Under the pieces are notes generated by a model. It saw nothing but the letters and a program-made list of their open reading frames with translations. It made no database searches and was not told where the DNA came from. From Gracilaria domingensis (taxonomy: Eukaryota; Rhodophyta; Florideophyceae; Gracilariales; Gracilariaceae): a DNA stretch of 64,000 nucleotides. Position 1 is the stretch's first letter. Each line of letters begins with the position of its first letter. Position numbers and translations under genes: made by a program. Of the stretch, positions 49,225-63,113 are shown piece by piece. The DNA is taken from the NCBI GenBank assembly GCA_022539475.1, contig VCMS01000026.1, positions 236,530 through 300,529 on the forward strand, read 5' to 3'.

Positions 49225-49230
49225 TATAAA
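49225..49230 (+). promoter_or_regulatory. TATA box of LTR-D promoter (putative)
   Basis: TATAAA within gatataaacccc, about 700 bp before the LTR end and identical in the other LTR. The position is plausible for a U3 promoter; no mapped start supports it. Confidence 0.4.
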
Positions 49231-49944
49231 CCCCTCGAGTTCGAGGCTTCGCAGCCAACCTAACTCAGGCAGACCACTTCCCCCCTCGACGACCCCCCCC
49301 CCCCCCCATCCTTGCCTCTCTCGTCTTTCTTCCTCCCCTTCCGTCGTCACCACCCTTCTTTCCTTTGGCAATCCCACCTTCCCTCAGCGCAGTCTGCGCC
49401 TCCCTGCCACCAACCTTTCCCCCTACATTTCCTTATTCCCGGCGGCCCGGTCTCCCGCCGCTCCCTACCCAGTGGCCTTGTGCTGCCCTCCATTGGGCTC
49501 GTCCGCACATTGCGATCATACCTACATCCCAGTTCCCCCGGACGGACGTGGGCAGTGGTACGCATTGCACGGGTTCCCTTCCTGTCCTCACCTCGCCTGG
49601 TTACTAGGTTTATGGTAGTATCGACGACAGGATCGAACGCCTCAGCCCTGCCCATTCTACTGTTCCGCCGACAGCCTTGGTGTGTTGGTCTGTTACCGCT
49701 GCATTCTGTCGTTGTGTTGGCATTCGGCATCGAACGCCGAACCACACTCTCGTTTAATTACTCTCCCCGCTTCCCGTTAGCGGAGAGTTTCTACTATCTT
49801 GGGGTTATCTTGTCTGCTCCTGCAGGCATCTGAGCTATGTTAACTTGTCGCCCCTTTTGGGCTGGTACTCTCGAGCATTTATTGTGTCGCTCTCCTTGGG
49901 TTTGTCACCACCCGCGCTGTTTCCCCCAAAAATGGCGTCCACAT

Positions 49945-49958
49945 GGTACTCTCGAGGA
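49945..49958 (+). other. Primer-binding site candidate of LTR-D
   Basis: It starts TGG immediately after the LTR, as expected for pairing with a tRNA CCA end. The 11 bases TGGTACTCTCG recur at the same place in LTR-A. The matching tRNA is not identified. It also codes for gag residues here (TWYSR). Confidence 0.55.
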
Positions 49959-52900
49959 GGGCCTGGCTCTCCTGATTCTGGTGTGATTTCCTTCGATGGT
50001 TCTGCCGTCGACGTAAGGAAGTTTCTGTTTTACTTCGAGAATGTCGCTACCCCCAACGAAGAGGATAGTATTCGGGCTATGAAGTTGCTCGGCTATCTTG
50101 AGGGGGAAGCGTTTGACTTCTACTATGACAACTATGCTGTTGATGGCTCTCTTTCGATTGAAGCAAAGGACTATCAGAAGGTGAAGTTCGCTTTGATCGA
50201 ACGTTTCGGTGCAATCGAGGAACCGGCGGAGAGGATTCGTCGGGCAGTTTCGGCACGTTTAGATTACGTTGATCTGCTAGGGTCCTTGAAGAAGATGGAC
50301 TCTTTCTTCGATCAGGCAGGTTTTAACTCGAAAGCTAAGTTCGGGTTACTACGAAACGCTGTCATGGAGTTTGCAGATCTTGCGCAGTTTGTCATATTCC
50401 GTGGAGCAGATGACTATGAATCCTTTAAGGCCCTCGTTAAGGACTTTGTTGGCGGAAAGAAAGCTCTCGGGTCGTATGGTACCCTCAACGCTTTCCCACC
50501 GGCGAAGCATATTCTTCAACGTGCTAAGGAACCTGCTCGTCCAAGTCCGCTGGAGTCGAAAGTGGATCACTTGGCTGACCAGATGGCACAGTTGCACCTC
50601 CTAGTGAAGAAGACTCAGAGCGCTGCGACTGCCACCGGACGTCAGGATACGGAAAAAGTTTGTTCGTATTGCAGCCAACCCGGTCACTTTGCGGCACGTT
50701 GTGAGCTTAATCCACATCGAGCCACACGATGTGGTAATTGTGGCAAGTTAGGTCACTCTACAGCTACGTGCTGGAGAAAGAATAACACCGATGTTGTCCG
50801 AAAAGTTGCATTTGAAGATGTGAAGTCCGAACCGGAGAAAGAGAAGTTCCTGAGTGAGAAACGAGGTTCCCAGAACACAGGTGGGAACCAAGTTTCAGTT
50901 GTGATTGCTGACCTTTCAAATGATGAAGATCCCGTTACTACCGCAAAAAGAGACGCGGAAGGGGAGCCTCTGCCCAAGCAACCGCGAACTGGCCCTCTCT
51001 CAGGGATTTCTCCTGTAATGTGTCCCGACTCCCATACTACCAGGACTGCCTCTCAGCAAGCCAAAAACCCTCCCAAGAAGTCGACAAGAACTAGGAAGGG
51101 CACTGAGAAGAAGTCTAAAGGGAAGTCCCGGAGAGTGAAGATCCAGGAACACGTTGGGAAGTATAACATTTACGAAGAATTGGCGAGAGCCCCTTCTGGC
51201 ATCACTTTTGGTCAATTAGTCCGCGGCGATGAGGACGAGGCCAAGAAAGACATTCGACGAATTCTCTCGGGAGGTCTCTCGTCAAGGCGTGTCAGTTACG
51301 CTCATACTCATTCACTCCCTCAAACTCTCAAAGTGGTGAATGTTACTGTCTATGGCACTAGTTCCCAGGCGTTGCTGGACTCCGGTGCTATCCCTAATCT
51401 TATGTCTATTGCGTTATGCAAGCGGTTATCGTTGGAGATGAAACCGTCGAGTAGGAGGATTGTCGTTGCAGACGGGACCAAATCCTTAGTTCGCGGAAGC
51501 CTGCACGATATTCCCCTCGAGTTTGGTTCTCTCCGTGTCCCGTTGGATTTCCTGGTCGTTGAGAAGCCTCCCTTCAATGTGATTGTTGGCTGCCCTGCTC
51601 TTGAGTCACTCCAAGCCTGCTTGGACCTGGGTACTCAGCAAGTTTCTATGCAATTTGACGGCGCATCTGTTGTTTTGCCTTTCGATTACCATCGCCCTGG
51701 TGTAGTGTTCGACGAAGAGAATGAACACACCGATAGTGAGGATTTCACTTTCGCTTCAGAGTCGTTCTTCTCTGAGAGTTCGGAGAGCCACGACGAAGGA
51801 TACGCGATCGCTTTCTCGAAGGGCAAAGTTGACACGTCAGTATATGCTTTGAATACTATGAATGAAGAACAAAACTCCTTACAACCACCCGAAGAGGAAT
51901 CCACGAATGGGCTGGAGGATATTGGTGCTACGAGTCTCGGTCAGGAAAGCCCCTCCCGTGCTGATCCTCAGGATTTGGAGGAAGGCATTAGGCAACTGCG
52001 TGTGAATGATGTTGAACCAGAACCTGCTATTATTACTCCTCACGCCTTTGGGGAAGCAAATAGAGAATTTGAGAACGATGAAGAATCGGAGGAAAGCGCA
52101 GACGACAACGACTCCGAAGGTTCTCCATCGGATGGAGGGCACGAACGCGATCTCGTTGTCCCAGTCAGGGATGACGTTGTTCTTCTACGAGCCGAAGATG
52201 TGAGACGCCAACCTGATTATCTTATCTTTCGAGTCTACCGTCGTTACCCTCAGTCAACTGACAGAAACCAACTCCACCCTCACACCTCCGAACTTCCGTA
52301 TGAAGAAATGGGTGTCCTGGAGCTGAATAACGGTTCCGAACCAGTGGTTCGTTTCGGAGTAGGCTGGCCTATACCTGCACCGGCTGATGAAGAACCTTTC
52401 GCGGTTCCATCACAAAGTGAAGCTCATGAAGACTATGTCATGGTTATAAGTCTTGACCACAGCGACGATGAGGCCGATAACCAGATGAGCGGTCTAGCTG
52501 AGCCGAATGACGATCAGCGCCACTCGGTCTATCACGTCCCGAATCCCTCGTCTTTTCAAAGTTCCACGACAGACACTACCCTACAACCACCTGATCCTCC
52601 CCTTTCGTCATCTAAAAATAATGGAGAAGGTGAAGAGAGGAACTCTGGAAGGGACGACGAAGAAGATGAAGATTGTGTAGAAGTAGAAGCAGGAGTTCAT
52701 GAAGCAGAAGTAGAAGTAGAAGAGGAAGTGGCGAACAATGGAAATGAAGATGATCATGAAGAGGATGAAGATGGTTCCTCACCAGAAGAAGTCGAGCTGT
52801 CTGGTACCCCTCTCTACCGCGACCCTGTCCTCACCATCCCGATTACGGACAAAGTCACTTTGCTACCACCTGAAGAAGGGGAACTTATCAGCGACTTTCT

Positions 52901-55900
52901 TTTGGTTCGTGTCCAGATTCGGCACCATGTACCCACTCCAGCGCACCCCCCTCACCTCGGCGTGCACAAAATGCCTATTGGTCGTACCGGGCTACTAGAG
53001 GAGGATGACGACGGCCGTTACGTGATTGCTTTCGAGGAAGAGCTTCCTCAAGAAGAGTTCTCGACGCAGGTCCCCCCACCACCTGTTAGGGAGTTGGAAG
53101 ATCAACCCGACCCCTCGCAAACAGAGCCGCGTACAACTGGCTCTGGTGAAGGACACTCTAGCTCACGTGATAGTGAGCCGACGGTTGCGTGTCCCGCCCC
53201 TGTGATCGAATACTCCCTGTTAGATCCGGTCGCGATTGATGGCAAGGGTCGTATACTGGATCGAAGAGATTACCCTCCTGACACGAGTCACAAAGAAGTC
53301 ATCCTCAAAAGGCTTTCACACTTGCCTAGCGGAGAGCAACAGGAACTACTTCGTGTTTTACTTGACCTTGGTGTGGTCGCCTGGTCTTTGTACGATCTTA
53401 GACCGGCAGATGTACCAGTCATGCATGAATTCTCACTGACGACCCAGACTTCGATACACTCAAGAGTTCGTAGGCTTCCCCCGCGACATAATGAAGTCGT
53501 CAAGAAGGAACTCGGCAAGATGCTTGACGCTGGAATAATCAAACCTTGTACATCGGCATGGTCCTTTCCGATCGTCATTCCGACCAAAAAGGATGGCAAG
53601 CCAAGGTTCTGTGTGGACTACCGAGCTCTGAACCAAGTTATGAAAGCGGACAGATGGCCCTTACCTCATATTGAACAAATCTTTGATGAATTGGACGGCT
53701 GTTCGTTCTTCACTACGCTTGACCTCTTCTCCGGATACTGGCAGGTCAGAATGTCACCTCGGTGTAAGGAGATGAACACCTTCGTTTGCCGTCAAGGAAC
53801 CTATCAGTTCGAGGTCATGCCGTTCGGCTTGATGAACGCCCCCTCTACATTCCAAAGAATGATGGACTCTATCCTCAATAAGTATCCGTTTGTAAGGGTC
53901 TATCTGGACGACGTGGTTATCTATTCAAAAACCTTAGAGGATCACGTCGAGCACATCAAGTTAGTACTAAGGACAATTGCCTCCCATGGGTTGAAGCTGA
54001 AGATCTCTAAGTGCGACTTTGCCCATCCCAAGATTGAACTGCTCGGACATGTTGTCGACAAGAGCGGAGTTGCAGTGGACGGAAAGAAAATAGAGGTCAT
54101 CAAGGAGGCTCCGATCCCTAAGACAACCACTGAACTGAGGAGCTTTCTTGGGCTTGCTGGCTACTACCGCCGGTTTATCACACACTTTGCCAAAACTTCG
54201 GCAGTTCTCCATGCAGCAACGTCCGGAAATCGGAAATTAGTGTTCAACAATGAAATGGTTGAAGCCTTCAAAGACCTGAAGGAGAAGCTCACCAGTCCTC
54301 CAGTGTTGGCCTTTCCCGACTTCGACAATCCGTTTCGGGTCGAAACCGATGCTTCTTCATTTGCGTTGGGCGCCGTTCTCGCTCAGAAGAAATCTGATGG
54401 CATGTTTCACCCAATTCAGTATGCCAGCCGGACTATGACTGCAGCTGAAAGGAACTACGCGGTCTGTGAGCAGGAGGCGCTTGCTGTCATCTTCGCGTTC
54501 AAGAAATTTCGAATATACCTTCTTGGATCAAAGCCATTTCAATTGATTACAGACCACCAGGCGCTGAAGTATGCGTTTCAGAAGAAGGATGTACATGGGC
54601 GATTGGCCAGGTGGCTCGATTTCCTAGCTGAATACGAGTTCGAGGTTGTATACCGCTCAGGGGATAAGAATTGCGCTGCTGATTATCTTTCTCGCTACTC
54701 CACAGTAAGCGGGCATCATGCTCCAGAGGTGGCGACTACTGTTTCTTCCCCTACATGTGAATCTTTCTCAGGCCTCGAACCTTATTATGCAAATATTGGT
54801 CGATATCTGAGCGACCTTCCGGTCGACGAGCCCAACTCGAGCCTCAGAGGGGCGATCAAAAGGAATTCTAAGAAGTTTATGGTATGGAATGGGCAGTTGT
54901 ATCGTAGAATGGGGTCCGGGTTACGACTCCTTCCTAACGTCAATGAAAGGCATAAACTCTTGAAAACATTTCATGACGAAGTGGGACACTGGGATGTCAG
55001 GGCGACCAGAAGGCACGTCATTGATCGATTCTGGTGGCCCAATATTGACTCTGATGTCACAACCTACGTCAAGAGTTGTGATGGCTGCCAGTTCATGGGG
55101 TCTTTTCTTGCTTACCGAGCGGGGTAACGAGCCCCGCTGACGGATATCTTCCACACGTTTTCAATTGATTTCGCCGGACACCTCAGGGTGACGAGGAACG
55201 GAAGCCGATTCCTGCTTATTGGGGTCGAGCACCTCACGGGATGGCCGATCGCAGTGGCAACTCGAACATCTACTGCAGTCGACGTAGTCAACTTTATTAG
55301 AAGGGAGATCGTCACACCCTTCGGCTACCCCCACACGATTGTCTCCGATAACGCTACCTCCTTTCTCGCGTCAAGTGTCCAAGCTTATCTAATGCGTCAT
55401 GATATCACTCTCAAACCGGTGCTCGCATATGCACCTATGTCTAATGGACGCGCAGAAAGAATGGTAGGGACGATCAAGAGGGCGATCGCAAAAACGATTC
55501 ATGATCAGAACTCTGATTGGGATGAAGTACTCCCGGAGGTTCTCTATGGTTATCGCACTCGACAAATGGCCGAAGGATATTCTCCATTTCAGCTCATGTA
55601 TGGAGTACGGCCCCGAATGCATCCATCAGATCCTCCTTCCCTGATAGCCACGCCGTCACTTGATCATCGTGAGGTGGAACTACAAGCCTCCACTCTTGGG
55701 AGGGCCACAAGGGTATTGCAGCAGCCTCACCGTCAAGACGATGAGCGCCGTGGACATCGGTTCGCTGTCGGAGACCAGGTACTGGTAATGCGTGGCGAAG
55801 CCCTTAATCCTTCGGTGAAATGGCCATCATTCAAATCAAAGTTTTATGGACCATGCCACGTCGTTCGGGCTAATCATCCTCGGTACATGTTGGTTTCTCC

Positions 55901-57021
55901 ACACCGACGTATGTCAAGAAGAGGCATTCATGCGAGACGCTTAAGACCTTACCGTCCTAGACCAAGGCATCTGATCCCTAGAACAGTACGACATGAAAGA
56001 AATAATCAGCCCGAAGCGGCATGCCCGGTTGTGCTACAAGAGGGTCCAAACCCAACCAGACCCCCTGCCGATTATCTGAGGATAATTGTGGCTGGATGGA
56101 GACTCTCCGAATGGCTTTTCCCTGTCAGCACGAGTACGAACGATCTACAGAAGGTCGCATGGAACCTATTACATTTTTACCTAGGGACTTTCAAACGACA
56201 TGGACCCTACATAACCGAGGGTCTTCTTACTAAGCTGGTCTCATTGACAGGAAGGGTGAACCCTTTCATTATACCGCTTGTGGGTCAGCAGTTTGTCTTT
56301 TACTACTATCACTTTGCAGTGGCTCGCTATGGACATCTTCCCCGCAGAGAACTTACGGAGTGGAAGTGTCAAGCTTCCTGCAGCGGATTGAAGCTGGAGA
56401 AGCTTTCGAGATCGATCTGGCATATGATCAAGATCGCGGTGACGTACCTCCTCCGCTCCAGATTGAAGAAACCACCCCAGTAACGCCGGCTCTTCTTGCA
56501 ATGCCGATAATTGTTGACTACGAAGTCTACAACCAGGACGTGAACTACTTGGAGATGGAAATCGGTGGGCATACACTTGAGAACTGGGTCTTCCCACTAG
56601 ATTGTGAGGACTGGGAGAAGCATTGTATTGTCTGGAATTGTTTTCACCTCTGCTTGAGCATCCACTTAATCTACGGCCAATACTTTACGCAATATGCACA
56701 CGTAATGTTGGGTAGACTGGCCAGAAGATTACATTCGCAGATGAACAGGCTTGGCGCGGATAGGACGATATTCTTTCTCTATCATTACGTCATTGGGAAG
56801 TACGGACATCTACCACCCGCAGCAACACATGAAGAACAAGTTGAAGAGTATATACGTCGTATTGAACGACATGAAGGCTTCTCTGTGGAGTTTGAACCGG
56901 ATCCTGAGTACCCAGAACCTTTGTATCCTTTCAGGTATACGACCGAAGAAGTCTCTCGGGACGGACCGATTATTCCGCTTTCATAGGTTACATTCTTGGT
57001 CTCCCAGGGGTAGCGACCGCT

Positions 57022-57034
57022 GAGTGGGGGAGTG
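57022..57034 (+). other. Polypurine tract of LTR-D
   Basis: gagtgggggagtg directly abuts the first TG of the 3' LTR. Confidence 0.7.
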
Positions 57035-58415
57035 TGTGGAGGCGGTTCCAAGGGAGTGTCCCGCACTCCCTTGGACACGGCCAAAAGATTTTCTTATCTC
57101 CGGAGATTGCTCCGGAGATAAAATCACCGTCCACCCCTGAACTGCGGCCGTCGCCGCCCTCGTCTGCGCTCACTGCTACGCGCCGCGCGCTGCGGCGCGG
57201 CGCCGAAGATGATGAGGTCGCGCGCTTCGGCGCGGCGGCAAAGAGAAGAAAGCTGCGCGCCGCGTGCTGTGGCGCGCCAATGAGAATAATGAGGTTGCGC
57301 GCCGCACGATGCGGCGCGCATAAGGACGAGGACAATGAAGTCGCGCGCCGCGCGTTGCGGCGCGTCTGAGGACGATGAAGTCGCGCGCCGCGCGCTTCGG
57401 CGCGCCTGAGGCAGGGGGCGATGAGGTTGCGCGCCGTGCGCTGCCGCGTGCCTGAAACGGAAGATGGTACCACTGGCTCTGTACTGGTGTTGCGCCTCTC
57501 GCGCTGCTGTTTTTCTGCATTGCTACGAAACTGGTTCAGGACCTAACGACATATCATCACTCACCAATCACCGACCTACATAGCGAAGAGCCGTGCGCTG
57601 ACATCATTACATGTTATGGATGGTGAGCAGCACTAGGGTATTTAGGACTACACGGTGAGCAAGTTACAACTTAGCGTATACGAACCACAAGAATTGTAGA
57701 TATAAACCCCCCGAGTTCGAGGCTTCGCAGCCAACCTAACTCGGGCAGACCACTTCCCCCCTCGACGACCCCCCCCCCCATCCTTGCCTCTCTCGTCTTT
57801 CTTCCTCCCCTTCCGTCGTCACCACCCTTCTTTCCTTTGGCAATCCCACCTTCCCTCAGCGCAGTCTGCGCCTCCCTGCCACCAACCTTTCCCCCTACAT
57901 TTCCTTATTCCCGGCGGCCCGGTCTCCCGCCGCTCCCTACCCAGTGGCCTTGTGCTGCCCTCCATTGGGCTCGTCCGCACATTGCGATCATACCTACATC
58001 CCAGTTCCCCCGGACGGACGTGGGCAGTGGTACGCATTGCACGGGTTCCCTTCCTGTCCTCACCTCGCCTGGTTACTAGGTTTATGGTAGTATCGACGAC
58101 AGGATCGAACGCCTCAGCCCTGCCCATTCTACTGTTCCGCCGACAGCCTTGGTGTGTTGGTCTGTTACCGCTGCATTCTGTCGTTGTGTTGGCATTCGGC
58201 ATCGAACGCCGAACCACACTCTCGTTTAATTACTCTCCCCGCTTCCCGTTAGCGGAGAGTTTCTACTATCTTGGGGTTATCTTGTCTGCTCCTGCAGGCA
58301 TCTGAGCTATGTTAACTTGTCGCCCCTTTTGGGCTGGTACTCTCGAGCATTTATTGTGTCGCTCTCCTTGAGTTTGTAACCACCCGCGCTGTTTCCCCCA
58401 AAAATGGCGTCCACA
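57035..58415 (+). repeat. 3' LTR of LTR-D
   Basis: 1381 bp; the 4-base length difference from the left LTR is entirely in the C-run (11 against 15). TATAAA at 57701-57706. It is followed by GTATG. Confidence 0.95.
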
Positions 58416-58420
58416 GTATG

Positions 58421-59904
58421 CGTAACTTTTGGTACTCCAAAAGTACCTTTGGTACCATAACGAGTATTTGAAGTGGAGGGCTACACATTTTGGAACGGTG
58501 ACACCGTGGAACAGTCTTCGGATGTGTCGTTCCTTTAACCAGAAGTGAGTAGCCTTATGCGGCCATGGCAATATTGTTGTATTCACAACTCTCTCTCTCC
58601 TCCTCCTCCTTTATGGAACGGTGAAGCTAATTACGCTTCTACCAGTGGGTTTGCTAAAGACCCAACGACCTATAATACCTCTACACCGCAGCCACTAACT
58701 ACTAACCAGTAGCTGCACCACACTTGCTGGACTACGATGAGATAGTATTAGATATCTTAATTGTTTCCGATCGCGGTCGTTTTGCTACCGACGCTTATCG
58801 CAATCTTTCTCCCTTTCATCTCTTCCTTCATCCTCTAGAGACCGTCGGCAGAGGGGCACACCACGACAAGGCGCTCCGCATGTACCACGTTGGCCACTCA
58901 AGAAACCATGAGCGACGTTCTTTTCACCCAATCCTCATATCATCGGCGAAACCAGGTGCAAGAACCAGTCCGTAGCCTCTCACCGTCGTCCAACTCTAGT
59001 GCAGTCCGTCCGGGAAAACCCTGGAAAAAACCCCCGTCCAGTGGCTCCGTTGGAGCATTTTCTTCAGAGGGAAAAATTCAGGGAAACGGCGGTAGGATCT
59101 TTCTCCGATGCCCTGCTCGTGACCTACTAGCTAGACGGGGGCATTTTAGCGACTTACCACCCAGGTCCATGAGAGCGACCAGCAAGCTGACCGATCGCTC
59201 GGACGAGTTTAACGACCTCCCGGGTCAAATTCATAACTCTTCCCTCAGGGACTCTGAAACATCTTTGACACAGTGAATGTTGCATTCATACCGTCGCCGC
59301 ACCAAAGCCATAACTGGAGCACAATTGGTTAGACTTGTAACCCGCGTTTCAGAAGTTATGCAACTATTTTGATGCTGAAGCAAGTGCCGCCGCTTGTGGT
59401 TGCGATTAGTGTTGGATCTTTACCTTTTGGGCATCTACGAAGGTACAGTAGTACCTTCATGTTAAAGGAAGATGGGAATGAATAAGGGCAGGAGTATCCT
59501 TTTACTTCTGCTGGTGTGTGCATTGCGCCAAACCCCCAGTACACCTCGTCCGCTGCTGGGGGCGGCAGACATGTGAGCTCGGATAAAAGAGGGGCTAGCT
59601 GCTCATCATACCCGACGAGCGGGTTTTCTGTCGCGGTCAGCGCTAGAAGCGCTTCGCGCGCCGGTGGGGTGGGGGGGGGGGGGGGGAGGATGTGCACGAG
59701 ACGAGCCGCCACCGTGTGTTGACACGCGCGGGTGTGAAATGCGCTTGAAGAGCGCTTGAAGTGGAAGGGAGGGAAACGCGTAGCAGAAAGCCGGGGCGGT
59801 CGTGGCAAGAACTGGCGAAGGTTTCTTACACTATGTCTGGGGCTGCTGGAATTCACTGGGCAATCTGCGAGCACACGCTCTGTCGCGGCACAACGAAAGC
59901 TGCG
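58421..59904. other. Unassigned stretch between LTR-D and the RsmI-like pseudogene
   Basis: The plus-strand frame 58890-59276 (128 codons) and a minus-strand frame 59356-59874 have Ser/Pro/Arg-rich, non-committal translations. There is a ctc microsatellite near 58594-58610 and a long G run near 59671-59687. Plus-strand 59385-59440 (PPLVVAISVGSLPFGHLRR) faintly recalls the start of RsmI (LYIVxTPIGNL), so the pseudogene may reach back this far. Confidence 0.35.
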
Positions 59905-60457
59905 AAGGCGAAATTGGGATCGCCCGGCACGATGTGCCGGTGCGGAGCTTCACTTTTGTCGGCTTTCTGCTGCGTGTGAGCGAAGCAAGGCTGAAAAGTT
60001 TTCGACGTATTGGTGCCAGTCAGTCCACGGTTGTGTTGTATGAGGCGGCGCATGGACTGGTTTAAGCGCTTGACGCACCGGCGCGTGGGTATGTGTGGGG
60101 AGGGCGTGTTGCTTGGCGAGGGAGATGACCAAGAAGTATGAGCAGTCTCTGCTTTGAATATGTGTCCGACGCGTATCAGTTCTATCCAACCATTTGGAGA
60201 AGCCGAGGGTTGAGTATGCCATTGTTCTGTCGCCGTCGCCGGTCCAGCCGCTCGTTCAGCATGAATTCAGTACATGTCTTACCGCGCCGCTTGAGCTGCA
60301 GGCCTTGGTTGAGAGCCTGGTCAAGGAAGGCATTCCGCTCAGCGCCGCTGCCAGAGCCGTGTCGTCGGAGTGCGATGTGCCGAAGAAACTCGTCTACGCA
60401 TATGCCACAAGGTTTATGCCGCAGATACTCTGGACTGATGACGCCGATCACACTTGA
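59905..60457 (+). pseudogene. rsmI: RsmI-like rRNA small-subunit methyltransferase, C-terminal half, broken
   Basis: RsmI 2'-O-methylates C1402 of 16S rRNA using SAM and is bacterial or organellar. Recognisable in order on the plus strand: VRSFTFVGFLL (59938-59970), like RFxFxGFLP; STVVLYEAAHGL (60022-60060), like RTLIFYESTHRL; LAREMTKKYEQ (60113-60145), like LARELTKxxE; EYAIVLSPSP (about 60213-60242), like GExVLVxEG; and EGIPLSAAARAVSSECDVPK, then LVYAYA (60330-60410), which fits the C-terminal helices of the family. A stop follows HGLV (60062-60064), the frame shifts before LARE, and another stop follows EQSLL, so it is a decayed copy unless unusual splicing removes these. The N-terminal SAM-binding half is missing or unrecognisable. 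It could be an organellar gene relic or a bacterial transfer. Confidence 0.65.
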
Positions 60458-61086
60458 CTTCCGACATCCTCAGATTTGATCTTCCTCGTGAACGGTTCTT
60501 TCAGCAGAAACTGGAAATGGAAGGAACGACTACAACATTTTTGTGGAAAGCAGCAAAGGTTGATGTTGCGGCTGTCTCCGATCAATCTGTCTGGGATTGT
60601 CTTGTCTGAGAGATCAGATATAAACCGATGAAGTCGCAGAGCGGTCTCGGTCGTTGTTCAGCAGTCGCGATCTTCTGTTGATGCGACCTGTACAATACCG
60701 AGACCCGCAACGCAACCAGCAACTTTGACTTGTTTGTTTCTTGTTTGTTTCTATCTCTTTTGTCATTGCAGAGACGACAACACCGTCCCCATAGACCGGA
60801 AGTCTACCCGACCGCAATAGCAGCTCACTACGGGAGCGTTCTGTCAACCGCAGTGAACGGAAGGCGAAGGTCTGTGACAAGCCGGAATTGGGCTGTTACA
60901 CCCACAGAAAGAGAGACATTCTTAGGGCACTGTTTGCGAGTATGTAATGAATGGTTGTCGCGACTAACAATCTTCATCTCACACAGTTCACGCCAATGTT
61001 CTGCACGTACGCAAGTATACCCAACGCGCCCCGTTTCACCGCGCGCGACAGTTGCCAACTAGCCAAAAGAAATGCGCATGTGTTTA
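60458..61086. other. Intergenic, downstream of RBBP4; possible promoter or solo-LTR remnant
   Basis: cagatataaaccg near 60610, then a C/T-rich tract to about 60770, resembles the TATA-to-leader part of an LTR, but I found no partner repeat in the window. There are no convincing frames. The RBBP4 3' end lies at 61087. Confidence 0.3.

Positions 61087-63113
<2,027 letters not shown>

Larger units (their letters stand above)
48560..49944 (+). repeat. 5' LTR of LTR-D
   Basis: 1385 bp. It holds two short perfect hairpins, a GC-rich palindromic array (48701-48978), a TATAAA at 49225-49230 and a 15-C run near 49294-49308. It ends TCCACA inside the first codons of gag. Confidence 0.95.
48560..58415 (+). 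mobile_element. LTR-D: young Ty3/gypsy element, nearly whole
   Basis: LTRs of 1385 and 1381 bp have perfect TGTGGA...TCCACA ends, with GTATG on both sides (48555-48559, 58416-58420). The primer-binding site candidate is TGGTACTCTCGAGG at 49945. The polypurine tract is gagtgggggagtg at 57022-57034. Gag-pol on the plus strand: likely start at 49932, inside the LTR; gag to about 50620; two CCHC knuckles about 50660-50775 (CSYCSQPGHFAARC, CGNCGKLGHSTATC); protease about 51340-51640 (LLDSGAIPNLMS); acidic spacer with a duplicated domain (52140-52390, 52795-53050); reverse transcriptase about 53460-54080 (YLDDVVIYS); RNase H about 54300-54710; integrase about 54900-55950 (CDGCQ, SDNATSF, NGRAERMVG); then a second duplicated domain (56068-56365, 56540-56845). 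LTRs differ at only 7-8 sites plus a C-run, about 0.5%. It has about two breaks. Confidence 0.95.

Noticed and set aside
49312-49833. 173-codon plus-strand frame in the LTR-D leader, repeated at 57784-58305
   Set aside because: Pro/Ser/Leu-rich low-complexity translation inside the LTR, with no motif; it depends on the frame set by a C-run that differs in length between LTRs.
56068-56986. Envelope gene after integrase in LTR-D
   Set aside because: No signal peptide, no transmembrane anchor, no fusion-peptide or cleavage motif; the region is instead a tandem domain pair.
58890-59276. 128-codon Ser-rich plus-strand frame
   Set aside because: Composition is that of random sequence, with no motif, no splice or promoter context.
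59356-59874. 172-codon minus-strand frame opposite the RsmI-like region
   Set aside because: Pro- and Arg-rich, spans a long C-run, no family likeness; better explained as a shadow in GC-rich sequence.
60600-60780. Solo LTR
   Set aside because: TATA-like and pyrimidine-rich parts are suggestive, but no second copy, clear ends or target duplication are visible in the window.
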